This document shows positions 47,614 to 59,292 of a stretch of 64,000 bases of DNA, piece after piece. The notes beneath the pieces are model-generated. The model did no database searches. It saw only the letters and a program-made list of their open reading frames with translations, and was not told the DNA's origin. A program made the translations under genes and the position numbers. Where the stretch lies: the NCBI GenBank assembly GCA_003665825.1, contig QPFY01000002.1, positions 186,001 through 250,000 on the forward strand, in the 5' to 3' direction. The first letter of the stretch is position 1, and every line of letters begins with the position of its first letter. The stretch comes from Microbotryum silenes-acaulis (Eukaryota > Basidiomycota > Microbotryomycetes > Microbotryales > Microbotryaceae).

Positions 47614-48438
47614 CTAGATCGAACTTTCGAGGTTGACGTAAACGTGTCGCCTCAGGGGTTGGATAGCCGCTCGGCGGACCTTGGATCCCGCCTTGGGTAC
47701 GGCCATGGAGGAGCGAGCGCGCATGATCTTGACGGAATACGCTCGAGATGCATTGGTCGTCGTCCTCTTCTGATCGGTGGGTGAATCGGGAGTCTGAGCT
47801 ACGGCGGGGGAACTGATTCGGGCTTTAGGGTTGGGGGTGATGATCCTCGAACGCTTGGCGAGGCGCGCGGTGGCTTGGTCTTCTTCCAATTCGACGACGA
47901 CCTCGGAGTCGTCCGCTTCTTCATCCTGACCGACCATCAACCCACCCCGCTTTCTGATATGCTTGGGGTTGGACCTAGGCGTGAAAGCCTTGCCGAACGA
48001 AATAACCTCTACCCCACCCTTCGGCTGCGTAACAGCCCTGGCCGTAGGCATCGAACCACCCACGACCGATCGAACGAGTTTAGCGAAACGATAAGGCTCC
48101 GCACCGAGCATCTCTCGGTTGTCCTCGTAGTCGTCTTCCGCATCTTGGAGTGAACGAGGATGAGGGGTATTCTTCTTGGGGTTGGGGATAGTGCTCCTCT
48201 TTACCGAAGGCACGGTCGAGTCGACGGTGCTGCGCACGACGACGACGTTGTTCAGACGCTTGATGCCGATCGAGCGGCGGGTGGGGAGCGCTGTTGGATG
48301 AAAAAATGGTTCAGGGTCGATTCGCCTGAATAAGTTGGAGGGACTGGGATGAATGGAGAGCTGACCTGATACATTCGAAATGAGGATCGAAGATGTGGCG
48401 ATCAACGCCAGCAAAGGAGCGGTCAAAGGGCAAAACAT
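47614..48438 (-). CDS. Putative secreted protein with repeated KR sites (unknown function)
   Basis: Two exons, 48438-48366 and 48290-47614, phase 1, give 249 aa. The ATG at 48438 begins a typical signal peptide (MFCPLTAPLLALIATSSILI). The 75-nt intron is a multiple of three without a stop, so an unspliced form (274 aa) is possible. The mature part is basic and has no domain I know. It contains at least five Lys-Arg pairs (in IKRL, VKRS, RKRG, AKRS, QKRT), the cleavage signal of Kex2-type proteases, spread over the chain. An acidic patch (DEEADDSEVVVELEEDQ) lies in the middle. Could be a cell-wall or processed secreted peptide precursor; this is inference. Few cysteines after the signal peptide, so it is not a classic disulfide-rich effector. 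Confidence 0.65.
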   Translation of the reverse strand: MFCPLTAPLLALIATSSILISNVSGQLSIHPSPSNLFRRIDPEPFFHPTALPTRRSIGIKRLNNVVVVRSTVDSTVPSVKRSTIPNPKKNTPHPRSLQDAEDDYEDNREMLGAEPYRFAKLVRSVVGGSMPTARAVTQPKGGVEVISFGKAFTPRSNPKHIRKRGGLMVGQDEEADDSEVVVELEEDQATARLAKRSRIITPNPKARISSPAVAQTPDSPTDQKRTTTNASRAYSVKIMRARSSMAVPKAGSKVRRAAIQPLRRHVYVNLESSI

Positions 48439-49121
48439 CGTGAGTTCTTTGAGGTGGGCGGTGAGGGGCAGGAGGGGGCTGAGACAAGGGGGTGAGAGTA
48501 GCAAGTGGTGAGAAAGAAGACAAGAAGCGATTCTCATCTCTCGAGACAAGGGAATGTGATTTCACCATCGCCTTCGACTCAACGGAGTAGTCTATCTCTC
48601 ACGTAAAGGGAGTTGGCGCGTCCGTTCGGTAGAAAGACTCTGGTGCAGAATTTGCTCGAACGGAGGGGAAGGCGGGTTGGGTGACTGCGCGCGCGCGAGA
48701 GGGCGCGCCGCGACGCGCGTGAGCGGAAAGATGGCTGGCCAGGCGCTTCCCCGAGAAGTGGGGTCCGAGCGCATCCGAGCCTTGGCACCGTCTTCGATGG
48801 GTAAGTGATAGTCTGGAAGGAAGCCTCTCTTCATGGGGAACAAAGAAGTACAGAAGCACAAATAGCGCCCTGCAGAACCAAGTAAGGGGCTATCATCTCT
48901 CTGCGTTTGAAAAGTTGGCGCGAAACTTGAAGCCGAGGCTCGGCCGACGCTGCAGGCTCTCAGCGAGCTCCCGCAGATCCAGAACAGAATGCGAAGCCCC
49001 GAGGACCATGCCGAAAAGGCGTTAGTCCGGCCGTATTTACATGAAACACCAATAAGTACATACTACGGCTATCTTCCATCGGTCTATACCATTTTCAAAT
49101 TGCTGTACTCGTATATGCTCG
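48439..49121. other. Intergenic region, no supported feature
   Basis: 683 bp upstream of the secreted-protein gene and downstream of the P450. A GCGCGCGC stretch lies near 48688. No gene recognised. Confidence 0.45.
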
Positions 49122-51139
49122 TCAGAAGGCAAAGGAGTCCAGCGCTTCCTCAACCCACTTGCCCCGGCTCTGAATTCGGCACTGGAAAGGCAACGGCGCC
49201 GTCGCGAGGCCGTCCGTGAAACGATTCACGTCCACAGGGATCGCATTGCCTTCGTCATCAATTTGAGGTAGGAGCTCGCAGGCCCACAGGATGCGGGTGA
49301 AGGCGATAAAAAGCGACCGGTCCGCGATGTGCATGCCCGGACAGATGCGACGACCGAATCCGTAGGTGTGGTGACCCCTTTCGGAATACCTGGTCCCCAC
49401 GAGCTCACCGTTGACGACGAAGCGGTCTGGGTTGAACTTGTGGGGTTCCGGATATACCTCCTGTAAAGTTCAAAATTGAACTACATGAGATGAGCATTCG
49501 TACATAGGTCTAACGTAGGACGTGCTCACAGGATCGAGATGGATCGCCCAGTGGCACGCCAGCACAGCTGTGCCCTTGGGTATAAAGTAACCTGCAGAGG
49601 ACCACATACGTGAGTACTACTCGGCTCGAATCCAAGTCCAATGGTACTGACCATTGTAAGTATCGTCTTCCATAGTGCAATGCGTGACCCCTCCCGCCGT
49701 TACGCTCCTGAAGCGCATGCACTCGCGTAGGATGGCTTGGCAGTACACAAGGTCGTCTTGATCACTGAACTCGGGGAGTCGTTTGCAACCGACGACGCGA
49801 TCGATCTCTTCTTGGGCTTTGCTCATAACTTCGGGATGCGCTACCATCAGAAGGATGAAGGTTTCCGTCGCATCCGAAGTCGTGATCGAGCCCGCAGCTG
49901 AGAGCAGGGAGGGCCAACAGGTCAAGACCGAAGCCGGTCCGGCCTTCTCTTCCACGCTCCAAGACGGGTCACACTAACCATAGATAGAGCCAGCGAGGAA
50001 CATTCCCTCGATTTCAGAAATTTTGTACTCTTCCCGCAGCCTGATGATATCGGCTGCAAAGGAAACGGGGGCGCCCCCTTGCTGGACCTCTCGCTTAACG
50101 TCGTCGTAGTGGCGTCTGTACAACGTGTAACTCATGTTGAACAGCTCGTCGCCCCGCTTCTTCCATGGCGCGAGAAATCTCGGTAGGCGGTTCAGACAAG
50201 GCCAGATATCGACGATCGAGCTGCCGATGACCGCCAACGGACCCAAATAACTACCGATCTCGGCCATCTTGGTGATCGCCGGATCGTCCCAACTTTGAGC
50301 CCGCTTGTTGTATGTAATTTGCATGATGTTTGAGCCAGCGAACCTATTTGTGTTTAGTCTGGATAAACTGTAAGGCCGAAGAGAAAGAGGAGACGGTGAA
50401 TATAGCGCTGAGACAGACTTGCCTCTGAGCGTGATTCATAAAATTTTGAGGATCCCGAAGCAAGTCCCGGACCAGCTGGGCGCTTTCCATCGATTGGATG
50501 CCTTCGTAACAGCTCGAGGCCTTGATATTGGTGATGGGGTGGAGTAGTCGCCTCTGCTTGCGCCAGCGATCGCCATAAGGCATCAAGACCATCCTATACC
50601 CGCGAGAGGCAATGTCGGATATCATGATGCGGCGTGGACGAGAGGAGTAGATTCTGGAACGCTTGTCGAGTAGATTCACCGCAGCCGAAGCTCGTCCGAG
50701 GATGACGAAAAGCTGAGAGCCGAGCTTGATCGAGTAGATGGGACCTGGGTGCAGTTGGAAATCGGATGGGCGTAGCGTCAGCTGTTCGTCCTTTCGGCCT
50801 CGATGCGGCGCCAGTCTCCTTTCGGCTGACAGCGCTCGGATTCGGACTGAGTGTCGGCTTCCCGCTGGACCAGATTCTTGACCCCGAAGTTCGGCCCGAG
50901 CGTGATCGAAGGGAGCCTGCCTGAGGGGACTCACCTAGCTCCCTCGTCCACTGTTCCATCTTGAACCACGGCTGGCGTTTCGGAAGCACGAACATGTGAC
51001 CAAGGAAGGGGAGCGCACCCGCTGGACTGGGTGGAAGGTGCCGATTGGCGCCACGCTGTCGCGGTAGAATGAATAGGAGCAGGGCCGTCGCGCAGCCTAG
51101 CACGACTAAATCGCTCGTGCCGGAAAAGGCACCCGCCAT
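49122..51139 (-). CDS. Cytochrome P450 monooxygenase, copy 1
   Basis: Haem-thiolate monooxygenase with an N-terminal membrane anchor. Six exons: 51139-50935, 50744-50423, 50343-49979, 49897-49652, 49591-49530 and 49460-49122 (512 aa). Anchor LVVLGCATALLLFIL, then the Pro-rich hinge LPPSPAGALPFLGHMF. K-helix ExxR in ILRECMRFR; FNPDRF (PERF-like); haem loop YGFGRRICPG with Cys440. The I-helix reads AAGSITTSD (about 298): the acid of the usual AGxD/ETT is replaced by Ile302. The intron after exon 2 uses a GC donor (50422). Intron positions and phases equal those of the P450 at 53438-55499, and four of six exons have the same length, so the pair arose by tandem duplication. Substrate unknown. Confidence 0.9.
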
Positions 51140-51689
51140 GACAATGCGAGACACGCAATCGCTCGGTGAAGTGGCGGGGTCGGGGTACTTTGATAGGGTG
51201 CAGACTCCTACCGAGACGTGACAATGATGGGAAGAGGCAGAGGAGCGAGACGGTGCAGCCAGCACATGTGTCATCCGGATAATCGACCGCTTGTGTTCGG
51301 GTTCGGCCGCGCGTTCGGCGCCGCTGGCCCGACAGCGAAGTGCTCCCTCCGCTCCGCAGTCGACCTAGAGGTAAAATCACCTCACAATGCAATTTTTTTG
51401 TTCCTCGCCCCCTATCGTACAAGATACGGGCAGCTATTTACAGCAAAAATATACAAGCTGGTGAGGGACGAAACCTAGGCTGCACAGCCCAAAAGATTAA
51501 CGTTAACATCGAGGCTACTTCCTGTTCAAATGCGAGTTCTATGTACCGGCAGGAATCAGAACTGGGAATTCCAAGTATTTACATGTACTTCTATTCATGT
51601 CGGAAGTGGACCATCGTCGACGAAGAGATCGCGGCCTTGGCTTCGGTATCGTCGGACGATAGCCTGTCAATGAATGAGATCCTCCCGTA

Positions 51690-52400
51690 CGCCCCTTGCA
51701 TGATGGTAGATCCGGCAACTCTGGGAGCACAATCATTAGTTTGATGAACCGTCCTCGGATACACAAAAACTGACCTGCCGGCATGGTTCAGCGAGCAGTC
51801 GAGCGTTTGCAATATGTCCTCGACCCGTCGGGCACTTTCAAACGACTGCAGTGGAGTCGCTCGTACGTGCTTGCCGCCGTGGTCACAGCCGTAGTGCATG
51901 AAAGACAGCCTTAACCACGATAGCCCAGCTCGAACGCCATGTATAGTCGTTGGCGCGATGAATAGATCGCCGATCCGTGCTCGAGCAAATTGATCGCGAC
52001 GGGGACTCAACCGATAATGACGACCGTTCATAGCCCCAGCTCGAGAGCATAAAAGGGACCTGAAAATTAAAGAATTTGCGCAGCGTTCAGCAAAGCCTCG
52101 GCGAGAAGCGGGTTCGTCACATGTTTTGGCCGAAGGCCCCTGTGTCGCCCCTTCACGCGGCCGATCACACCGACATCAAGGGCGTAGGGGGTAGGAATCG
52201 AACGAACCAACCCAGTTCCGTGGTCAACCTTGATACACGGTCCTCCCTTGGGACGCATGAACCAGCAAAGGCCATGCACCTTGGGGATGGCAACGGGCCT
52301 TTGCGAGGCCGAACGAGCTCGAAGGGGCGCGCACTTCAACAGGAGCGCCGCTGTCGCTCCCGCGGCAGGAACGAGAGCGCAAGCCACATAATCGAGATAG
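51690..52400 (-). pseudogene. Cytochrome P450 pseudogene fragment between the two intact copies
   Basis: Minus-strand pieces line up with the flanking P450s in order. Near 52320-52220: RKGPLPSP in one frame and PKGGPCIKVDHGTGL in another (compare the hinge and LPKSRPWVKMEEWTRELG of exon 1). Near 51990-51915: NLLEHGSAIYSSRQRL followed by a stop in frame. Near 51920-51830, another frame: RLSFMHYG … QSFESARRVEDIL (compare MTFMQYGD … QSMESAQLVRD). Near 51720-51690: VAGSTIMQGAYGR (compare YAGSTIMQVAFNKR). The frame changes and the stop show decay; the I-helix, K-helix and haem-binding exons are missing. Confidence 0.8.
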
Positions 52401-53437
52401 ACGGGCGGAGGGATCGCTTTGACGAGCAGGTGGGTGGTGGGATACGATGGTGATCAGAGAGAGACCGGATGATATGGGATAGAGGTGGGAGAAGTGAAAA
52501 TCCAATGGGAAGAAAAAAGGGTGACCGGTCCCATTTCCGAGACTTGCTGCAGGGCACCAGCCCATGTCTTGCACCGCGCCCACTTACCAAGCCATGGAAC
52601 TGTGGGGGAGAAAGTACTTTGTTTTCTACTAAAAGTCTCCCTCGTCGGGATCTGAGGACAGCCACCTTACCAATTGCGTTTTCGGCAGACCGGTCCTCCA
52701 AACATCCGGTTATACACACCTCGCGACACACCATCAGGCTCACGATACGCATGTTCAGGTCCACACACGATCGATGACGCAGTGATTTCCTCAATTGGAA
52801 CGGGTTGGCGAAGGAAAAGGCTTACTGAGGCCGAGCGCTAATTCGGACTTTGCACGAGGAGCAAGTTAGGAGAGTGAGGACGACAGAGACCTTGTGTGCC
52901 CGATACCGAGGAGGGGTCGCGCGAATGCATCTGAATGTTTTGCCGCAACGCGGCGGCAGCATGATTGGCACTCGTACAAAGGACTGGTGAAGCGAGAAAA
53001 CCAGTGAAAAAGAGAGAAAGCAGTGAAAACTGGCGACGTCGTGGTAGGTAAGTTGATCAGATGTCGACAGCTCGGCGGCCCCGATTCGAACCCCCCGTTT
53101 CGGGTGCACACCGGGCCGGCGCTCGTCATCCAGAACAGTCCAGAACCAGAAGACGAAGCGTGACAATCGTCCAACAGAAGAGTGACACTTCGCGTGTGAT
53201 CTACTTATGTACCAGATACATCGCCGCTGGGGGCTAGCTTTTTCAAAGCTCACTGCTTTCGTCATGTCGATCCCACATCGATGGTACGATGCCCACCCTG
53301 CCTTGACCCTCAAAGGTCTTTGCACATGAACAAAGCGGCGGAAGCTAGCGATTGCGAATGGATGTGACTAAGACGAGATATATCCCCTATATACATGTTC
53401 TTACAGTACCGCACGGAAAAGGCGTTACGCACGTCCG

Positions 53438-55499
53438 TCACGGTTGCTGCTGAACTGCGAGCTCGATAGCTTCTTCGGCCCATTTGCCCCGGCTCGAGAT
53501 CTTGCACTGGAACGGCAGCGGGTGGCTCGAGAAGCCTTCGGAGAAACGGTCGATGTCGACAGGGATCGGGACGCCATGCTCGTCGACCTCATGCTCAATC
53601 TTGCATGCCCACATCATGCGCGTGAAGACAATGAAGAGCGAACGGTCCGCGATGTGCATGCCCGGGCAGATACGGCGGCCAAACCCATAGGCGTGATGAC
53701 CCCTCTCTGCGTACTTGGTCCCGACGAGCTTGCCGTCGACGATAAAACGGTCCGGGTTGAACACCTCCGGCTCCGGGTAGACCTCCTGTGGGAATTATCT
53801 TAATAGGCGGTCAGCGAGGACCGCTGCTTTGGTGAGGCAAATAAATCAGATCGACTGACGGGATCGAGATGGATGGCCCAGTGGTTTGCGAGAACAGTTG
53901 TGCCTTTGGGAATGAAGTAGCCTGCATGGTGCGACAGCGCTATGGTCAGTATCCTGGGCCAAGCGCTCGGTGATCCAAGGGTAGCACGCACCATTGTAAA
54001 CATCGTCCTCGGTCGAGCGGTGGCCAAGACCACCTGCAATGATCGTTCGGAATCGAAGGCACTCTCGGACGACCGCTTGGCAGTAGACGAGATCCTCTTG
54101 GTCGCTGAACTCGGGCAGTCGCTCGTGACCGATAACCCGGTCGAGTTCTTCCTGGGCCTTGGCGAGCACGTGCGGGTGAGCAACCATCATCAGGATAAAA
54201 GTCGAGATACCATCGGCTGTCGTGTCCGAGCCAGCACCTGGGCAGGAGCAAATTGTACATGTGTCAGCGCAAGTCTCGGGGCTTCGAGGATGAAAGAGAC
54301 GAAACGAGACTCACCATACATCGCTCCAGCGAGGAAGATCGCCTCGGTTTCAGACAGGTCGTACTGGGAACGGAGGCGCAGAATCTCGGTCGCAAAGCAA
54401 TGCACTTCGCGGCCTTCCTTGACCTCATTGTTGACACCGTCGTAGTGAGACTTGAACAGGGAAAGCGTCTCCTCGAACAAGGTGTCGGCCTCCTGCTTCC
54501 ACGGCGCGAGAGGCTTGGGGAGGACGTTGAGGAATGGCAACGAATCGACAATGTAGCGACCCGCCACGGCGGTCTTGGTCATTCTCTCGTTAATCTTGCG
54601 CATCTCGGTAATGGCGTGATCATCGTGAGTCGGGGCGCGCTTGTTGAAAGCGACTTGCATGATGGTCGAACCGGCGTACCTACGCAGTCCGCAGAAGATT
54701 TTTCTGACGATTAGCGAACTTGTTCGCCTAATGCAGCTGGTTGCCAAGCGCCGCACTCACCGTTGGCAATGACCCCAGAACGTCTTGGGCTTTTGAATCA
54801 TGTCTCGGACCAGTTGGGCACTCTCCATAGACTGAATAGGTTCGTACGAGCTCGACGCCTTGGGGCTTGTCAACGAATGCAGCAACTTCCTCTGCCTCCT
54901 CCACAGATCGCCGTACTGCATAAAGGTCATGCGCAACCCACGCGAGACGAGATCCGAGGTCATGATGAGGCGTGGTCGCGACGAGTAGATGGCCGAGCGC
55001 TTATCGAGCAAATCCATCGCCACTGGGGCTCGGCCAACGACGACTACGGTTTGTGATCCAAGCTTGAGCGTGTAGATGGGGCCTGTGGCGCGAAGCACGG
55101 TGGCACAGTGGGAGGCTGCATCAGTTCCATGCGCAAGAGAAGAAACCTTTTCCGTATAGCGGGAACAGAGGGCCGAATCCCGTCGTTCGGGCTGCACGAG
55201 GCCCTGCGACGACTTCGCCGTGCAAGTCGGGCTCCGGTGGAGCGGGGAAAGAACTTACCGAGTTCGCGAGTCCACTCTTCCATCTTGACCCACGGTCTAC
55301 TCTTGGGGAGCATGAACATGTGCCCAAAGATTGGGATCGCTCCCTTGGGGCTTGGGGGCAAAGGACCTCGCTTTGAAGCATTCTGCGCGCGAGTGTACAG
55401 GAACGCCGAGAGGAGAATCGCCGCGCCGCCGAAGACGAGAAGTGGGGTCGACTCGTAAAGCGCCGAGGCAGGGGAATCGGCAAAGGGTCGTGGCGACAT
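53438..55499 (-). CDS. Cytochrome P450 monooxygenase, copy 2
   Basis: Six exons: 55499-55259, 55082-54761, 54679-54315, 54236-53992 (acceptor at 54237/54238), 53921-53860 and 53785-53438 (527 aa). N-terminal anchor PLLVFGGAAILLSAFLYTRA, hinge GPLPPSPKGAIPIFGHMFML, complete I-helix motif GAGSDTTADG (Asp314), K-helix VVRECLRFR, FNPDRF, and haem loop YGFGRRICPG with Cys452. All core motifs are intact, so it should be functional. Same strand, intron positions and phases as the copy at 49122-51139. The C-terminal ~115 residues are very similar between the two, the N-terminal anchor less so. Belongs to a basidiomycete-type microsomal P450 group; no CYP number assigned and no substrate can be read from the sequence. 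Confidence 0.93.
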
Positions 55500-57681
55500 A
55501 TTGAACGTCGAGACAGTAGCTACTGTGTGCACAAACACAGGGAATGGGAGAGGATGGACAGGATGTATGGGCGGAGAATGAGAGGGAGAGAGCGGTATGT
55601 GGTATAGTTCTGCTGTGAGAGGCGGGTCCTCCCCACTCGATCGGCTTCGAGCGCAGTCGGAGAATCCAATCTTGCGTGCGACACACGCGAGCGCCCGATG
55701 CCGAATCAGCTGCCGTCCGTTTCGGCATCCCACCCATATCGACGACCTCTGCACCTTCTGTCGCTCGTACCTTGCTTGTTTTTCCGACCAGTAATTCTGC
55801 AAAGTGGTCCAGGTTTTGAGATTTACATTTTATGATCAGAGCAGCATAACGACATCTCTTGACCAATTGTAGGGTCTACACGTACCGGCGACTTGAGGTC
55901 CAGTCGGCCCGCGACAAGTGCGGATCGAGCGACCGGTTGAATTGACTTCGGTTCGAGTCACATGACCGAGACACGGGCGTTCGCCTCGGGGTGATCAGTT
56001 GGGCCGCCGCTGCAGTTCCCTCTACTCAGCTGAGCTTGAACGACAGCTGCCTACCTAGCAGGTACTTGCCATGGAGTTGTAGTTCCGTACGCTACCGTGA
56101 GATCTGATGCACCAGTTCAGCAGCACTTACTTGTATGAGATAGGTGACATGCCAGAACGCCGAGTCGGACGAGTGCACTCGTGACGGCCCGACCGGTCGA
56201 TCGGAGCAGGCTCAGCCGGCGGAGGTCACGTGATGCAGTGTCCCCAGACCACTTCACGGTACTTAACATGTATTGCCCCGGACAAGCCGGTAGTAGGCTA
56301 TGGTCCAAGAAGATCAAGGGATGGTCATTAGGCTACTTATGCAGCAGAGATAGCGGACACTTGCGCACATAGCCAAAGACAATAAATGCCATGCGTCGGA
56401 TAAAGAGGTCGAGGAAGTCGATAATGTGCGGTTGGGCATCCACACGTACGTCATCGTATTAGACACCTGACAACGTAAGACCACTCTACTGCGCCTGGCG
56501 TGATGAAGATCGTGGCAGGGCTGGGACCGCGGCTCTAAGCGTGCTCGGTCCACCTATATCTCCATCACCCAGCGAAGGCAACGAGATCGAGTTGGCTACG
56601 AAATGGCTACTCCAAGAGGCAGACAGAGAGGTATAAAGAGGTATAAAGAGGTATAGCATCGTAATGCACGAGGTAGGTGGAGAACAAGTTGTAGTTCTTC
56701 CATAAGACCGGCGCCAGCTATCCGCAAAGGGGCACCCTCCATCGGAGCCACGAAGAGATCATAGCATGCGAACGCTTAGTCGAGACCCAAGGACGTCACC
56801 CATCCCCTTCGCTCTTTCTTCGTTCGTCGTGTGCATTCTCCAGTGGGTCGAATCTTGACAGGCGAGCATGGCATGGCGGCAAAAAGAAAGATCCTGGAAG
56901 GTTCGATTTCCCCCTCAACGTGTGACGAGCCCTTGCCACGTGGAACGACCTTCGCCGGACGCGAGGTCGGGTGACAGTTGCAAATGAAGTCACTTCGAGG
57001 GGTGGCGGGATGGAAGTGGACATGTCGCGGCTAGACGTGACGGTACGAACTGGCCGGCTATCGAGGAAAAGCCCGCGAGGAATGAAGGGAGGAGAAAAAG
57101 CGGGGAGCTGCGAATACAGCTGACGAGCCGTGCACAGGGACGATGATACGGTGGACAAACAAGGATCGCATTGCACAGTAGCAAATGCAGTGTTGTTGAT
57201 GCTGGCGATGGCTGTTCGGTGATGCTGAGAAGTACCTGGTGGACAGAAGGAGAAAAGAGCGCACGCGCGAAGGCTGCTGCCGACCGACCGCCAGCGCGCC
57301 AGCACGAGAGTAGCACGAGCCAGCACGCAAGCTCGTGGCAGCGGCATTGCGGCAAACAGGCCAGAGCGCCTCCGATCTCTTAATCCCCCATCCCGTTCTT
57401 GGCCCATCGTCTAGGGTTGAAAAAGCTGTGCATCGAGAGGTCAGCTCATTCGGACCTGTCCAGATTCAAGTCTTTCGAGACCCGAGACACGATAGCAAGG
57501 ATTCTTTCGACTTTCATGCGTGGGCTAAGGAAAGAGAGGACTGTGATGGTGCGATCAACGACAGGGTTACAGTACTAGCTGTAGCTAGTCCAAACTAAAT
57601 ATGCTATAATAAACAAGGTTGCTGATGGAAGAAAGAGAGAGATGCTGCTATTATACAGGCTTGCGCGAAGAAATGGAAAAA
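55500..57681. other. Intergenic region, no supported gene
   Basis: 2.2 kb upstream of P450 copy 2 and downstream of the cyclin. Short overlapping frames only. It holds the decamer repeat at 56628-56655. No tRNA or mobile-element protein recognised. Confidence 0.45.
56628..56655 (+). repeat. 10-bp direct repeat with TATA-like core
   Basis: GAG followed by GTATAAAGAG twice and a partial third copy (GTATA). Perfect copies, period 10. Confidence 0.8.
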
Positions 57682-59292
57682 TTACAGGACCATGCGGTTC
57701 GAATCGACGCTGTTGGCGAGGATGTTGTGCGAGTGGTACTCTTCCTGAAGAGCCGGCCTTGAAGGTCGAGCCCCGAGCATCCCTTTGCCGACCTCGAGCA
57801 TCCTCAAGAACGAGTTCGATCGCTGTGTCCGCAGGACCGGGTCAGCCGCCCTCTCATCGGCGTAAGCGATCGGGTAGCTCGGTATGTCGTCGGTCGGTGT
57901 GAGAGGTGCGGCGTGGACTCCTCGTCGAGCAGCGCCGGCGGCCTGCGCCGACATTTGGTATGCGATCTTTTGCGAGCGAGGAATCGAGCCATGTGGAGCG
58001 TGCTGGCCGCGAGACCTCTCGAGGTCCATCATCTCCTCATCGTCCGACACTGATTGGAAGTCGTCGGACAGGGTGTCACCGGACGAGGACGAGCCTGTCG
58101 GGGAGACGCGTGGTCGGTGCTGGGACGGGATAACTGAAGGGCGGCGAGATGAGGAAGCGCTGGTCGAGCTGGTCGCGTTCGAAGAGCGACGGCCCGGTGT
58201 CGGGGAAGGCGTCAGGAGTCCGGTTTCGCGGCCCTTTTGCGTTGTCGCGGTAGAGCTCCTTCGGCTCGGCGTACGAGGCTCAACGGCGTTCATGGATGCG
58301 GAGGCGGACGAGACGGAAGAGCGGGTCGATTCGCGGTACGGGTGGCGCGAAGTCGAGGCGACGGGTCGGCGAAGGAAAGGAGCAAAGTGCTCGACGAGTT
58401 CTTCCTCAACGATTCGGAGATCGTAGTCGAGCAAGAAGAGGAGCTGGCGTTCCATCAAGTTGACCTCGGCGGAGGAGAAGAGGGCGCCGTACCGAGTCCA
58501 GTGCTTGTTCTTGGGCGACGAGTCGTTCAAGTACTTGGCCGCGACGATGAGAGTCGCTAGGAAGACGCGGTGACGCGTGCAGTGCATGCCCTTGGCGACC
58601 TTGGGCAATCGAGACTTGAGACGTTCGAGGTAGACGAGTGTGCACAACAAAGTCGGCACCTGCACGTTCGACTTGTCGACAAGGATGGTGATAAACTCCT
58701 CGAGCGAGGGAATCGCCGAGGCTTGCGAGTCGAGAGCCGGGAAAGCCGACTTGGTCGGCGTGGGAGGAGGCGACGGCAGCGAAGTCGGAGGTGCGGGTCC
58801 GCATTGTATGACTTCAACGGCCTTGGCGGCGAGATGAGCTGTGTAAAGGTAGTGGTATTTGCGAGCATGGTCAGTACAATGATCGCGGGTCACTGGCTGG
58901 ACTCGGGTAGAGGTCTTCGCCGTGTCTCGCCCGCGAGGCGCGCCGTTGGCTCGATCACTCATTTGAACGCGCCCCCAGACGCGCGCCCTGTTCGGACGGC
59001 GCGACTGGGCAGAGGCGGCCGCGGCGGCCGATCACATCCTCAGACGACGAAGCGAGCCCGTGACAGATGTAGCGCTTGATGAAGGCCAAGTACTAAAGCC
59101 CCCGTAAAGTATGAGATGCTACTCACAGATCATCTCCGAGGTGACGGGCGCACGAACGAGCTCGAGCAACGACGGATCGTGCAGGAACTTGGGGATGAGC
59201 GACGCGGGGTGGCGACGGTTCATTGAAGGAATCGGGTGCACGAAGCCAGCGGTCGAGGACGAGGTAGATTGTGTGGAAGAGCGACGATCCAT
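57682..59292 (-). CDS. Pho85-type (PCL1/2-like) cyclin
   Basis: Regulatory subunit of a Pho85/CDK5-type kinase. Two exons, 59292-59127 and 58838-57682, phase 1 (440 aa). Exon 1 ends [20 protein letters not shown] followed by MI; exon 2 continues [13 protein letters not shown], the start of the PCL cyclin box, then [58 protein letters not shown] and [17 protein letters not shown]. The Ser/Pro/Thr-rich C-terminal half is probably disordered and phosphorylated. The open frame of exon 2 extends back to an ATG at 58962, but that start would lose the family N-terminus, so the spliced form is preferred (288-nt intron). The C-terminal [18 protein letters not shown] is also found in fungal PCL cyclins as far as I recall; moderate certainty on that point. 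Confidence 0.9.

Noticed and set aside
51240..51600. Plus-strand frames over the P450 promoter as a small gene
   Set aside because: No domain, overlap with regulatory sequence and poor codon pattern.
52185..52215. tRNA T-arm-like string (GTTCGATTCC on the minus strand)
   Set aside because: The stem does not pair and no acceptor, D or anticodon arm fits around it; it lies in the P450 pseudogene.
53075..53110. Another T-arm-like string (GGTTCGAATC on the minus strand)
   Set aside because: No cloverleaf can be drawn; flanking stems do not match.
58839..58962. Unspliced start ([11 protein letters not shown]) for the cyclin
   Set aside because: It replaces the family N-terminus; splicing 59127/58838 restores the cyclin box start in phase.
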